NCBI GenBank assembly: GCA_029252405.1
Contig: JAQXBM010000001.1
Location: 60,306 to 124,305 of the forward strand
From: Crocinitomicaceae bacterium
GTDB taxonomy: Bacteria; Bacteroidota; Bacteroidia; Flavobacteriales_D; Crocinitomicaceae
Length of the DNA stretch: 64,000 bases
Direction of reading: 5' to 3'
In this document: positions 63,385 to 64,000 of the stretch, piece by piece
Layout: each line of letters starts with the position of its first letter
Position numbering within the stretch: position 1 is the first letter of the stretch
Notes under the pieces: model-generated
The model's input: the letters and a program-made list of their open reading frames with translations, nothing else
The model's database searches: none
Told to the model about the DNA's origin: nothing
Translations under genes and position numbers: made by a program

Positions 63385-64000
<616 letters not shown>

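Overview
The window is a stretch of chromosome from a member of the Bacteroidota, most likely a marine or freshwater Flavobacteriales bacterium of the Crocinitomicaceae/Fluviicola kind. This placement is inferred from gene content: type IX secretion (T9SS) sorting domains, PorV/PorQ-family barrels, a PorU-like C25 protease, a CarboxypepD_reg-type TonB receptor, monomeric isocitrate dehydrogenase, the order rplM-rpsI-rpsB-tsf, and Bacteroidetes-type promoters (TAnnTTTG, no -10 TATAAT). No rRNA, tRNA, CRISPR array, prophage or insertion sequence was seen. Coding density is high and most genes look intact.

Layout, left to right. 1-3164: a membrane acyltransferase-like gene cut by the left edge, an SGNH hydrolase, a HIT protein and greA. 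3240-12337: a minus-strand three-gene unit of a 1255-aa TonB-dependent receptor, a 1406-aa secreted protein with a T9SS-type C-terminal sorting domain, and a PorV/PorQ-family barrel, ended by a clear terminator. 12564-16680: housekeeping genes (Sfp-type phosphopantetheinyl transferase overlapping a GGGP/heptaprenylglyceryl phosphate synthase, nadC, a DUF4783 protein, rlmH) and two small envelope proteins. 16750-29429: a surface-polysaccharide locus with a Wzy-like membrane protein, Wzm/Wzt-type ABC exporter, FkbM methyltransferase, DUF6625-type transferase, a glucuronyl C5-epimerase-like protein, three GT4 glycosyltransferases, a second methyltransferase and an AsnB-type amidotransferase.

29695-31003 holds pyrH and frr. 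A lipoprotein gene at 31128-31903 is broken by several frameshifts. 31918-39085 has envelope proteins (PG-binding, OmpA, a DUF4403 lipoprotein), a cupin, a truncated haemoglobin and monomeric icd. 39342-42236 has rdgB and two more glycosyltransferases, the upstream one without a normal start codon. 42321-44377 has an alpha/beta hydrolase lipoprotein, an outer-membrane lipoprotein and a DUF2019 protein. 44468-47269 is the ribosomal/translation operon rplM-rpsI-rpsB-tsf. 47521-50769 has an enoyl-CoA hydratase family protein, an RRM protein, a coiled-coil membrane protein, purS and pssA. 50902-57281 is a PorV-like/PorU-like (C25 protease) pair. 57626-58838 has small genes downstream of the RNA polymerase genes; rpoC and the 3' end of rpoB close the window.

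Between genes there are two classes of inverted repeat that recur within the window (29.4, 39.2 and 42.2 kb; and a CCCRATAGYTAT-type palindrome at 31.0, 36.8 and 45.3 kb). The most interesting items are the uronic-acid-modifying polysaccharide locus, the two PorV-family/T9SS modules, the repeat abutting a glycosyltransferase that has lost a standard start codon, and promoters placed so close to ATG that rlmH and asnB mRNAs should be leaderless. All functional calls rest on motif and family recognition by eye; no database search was run.
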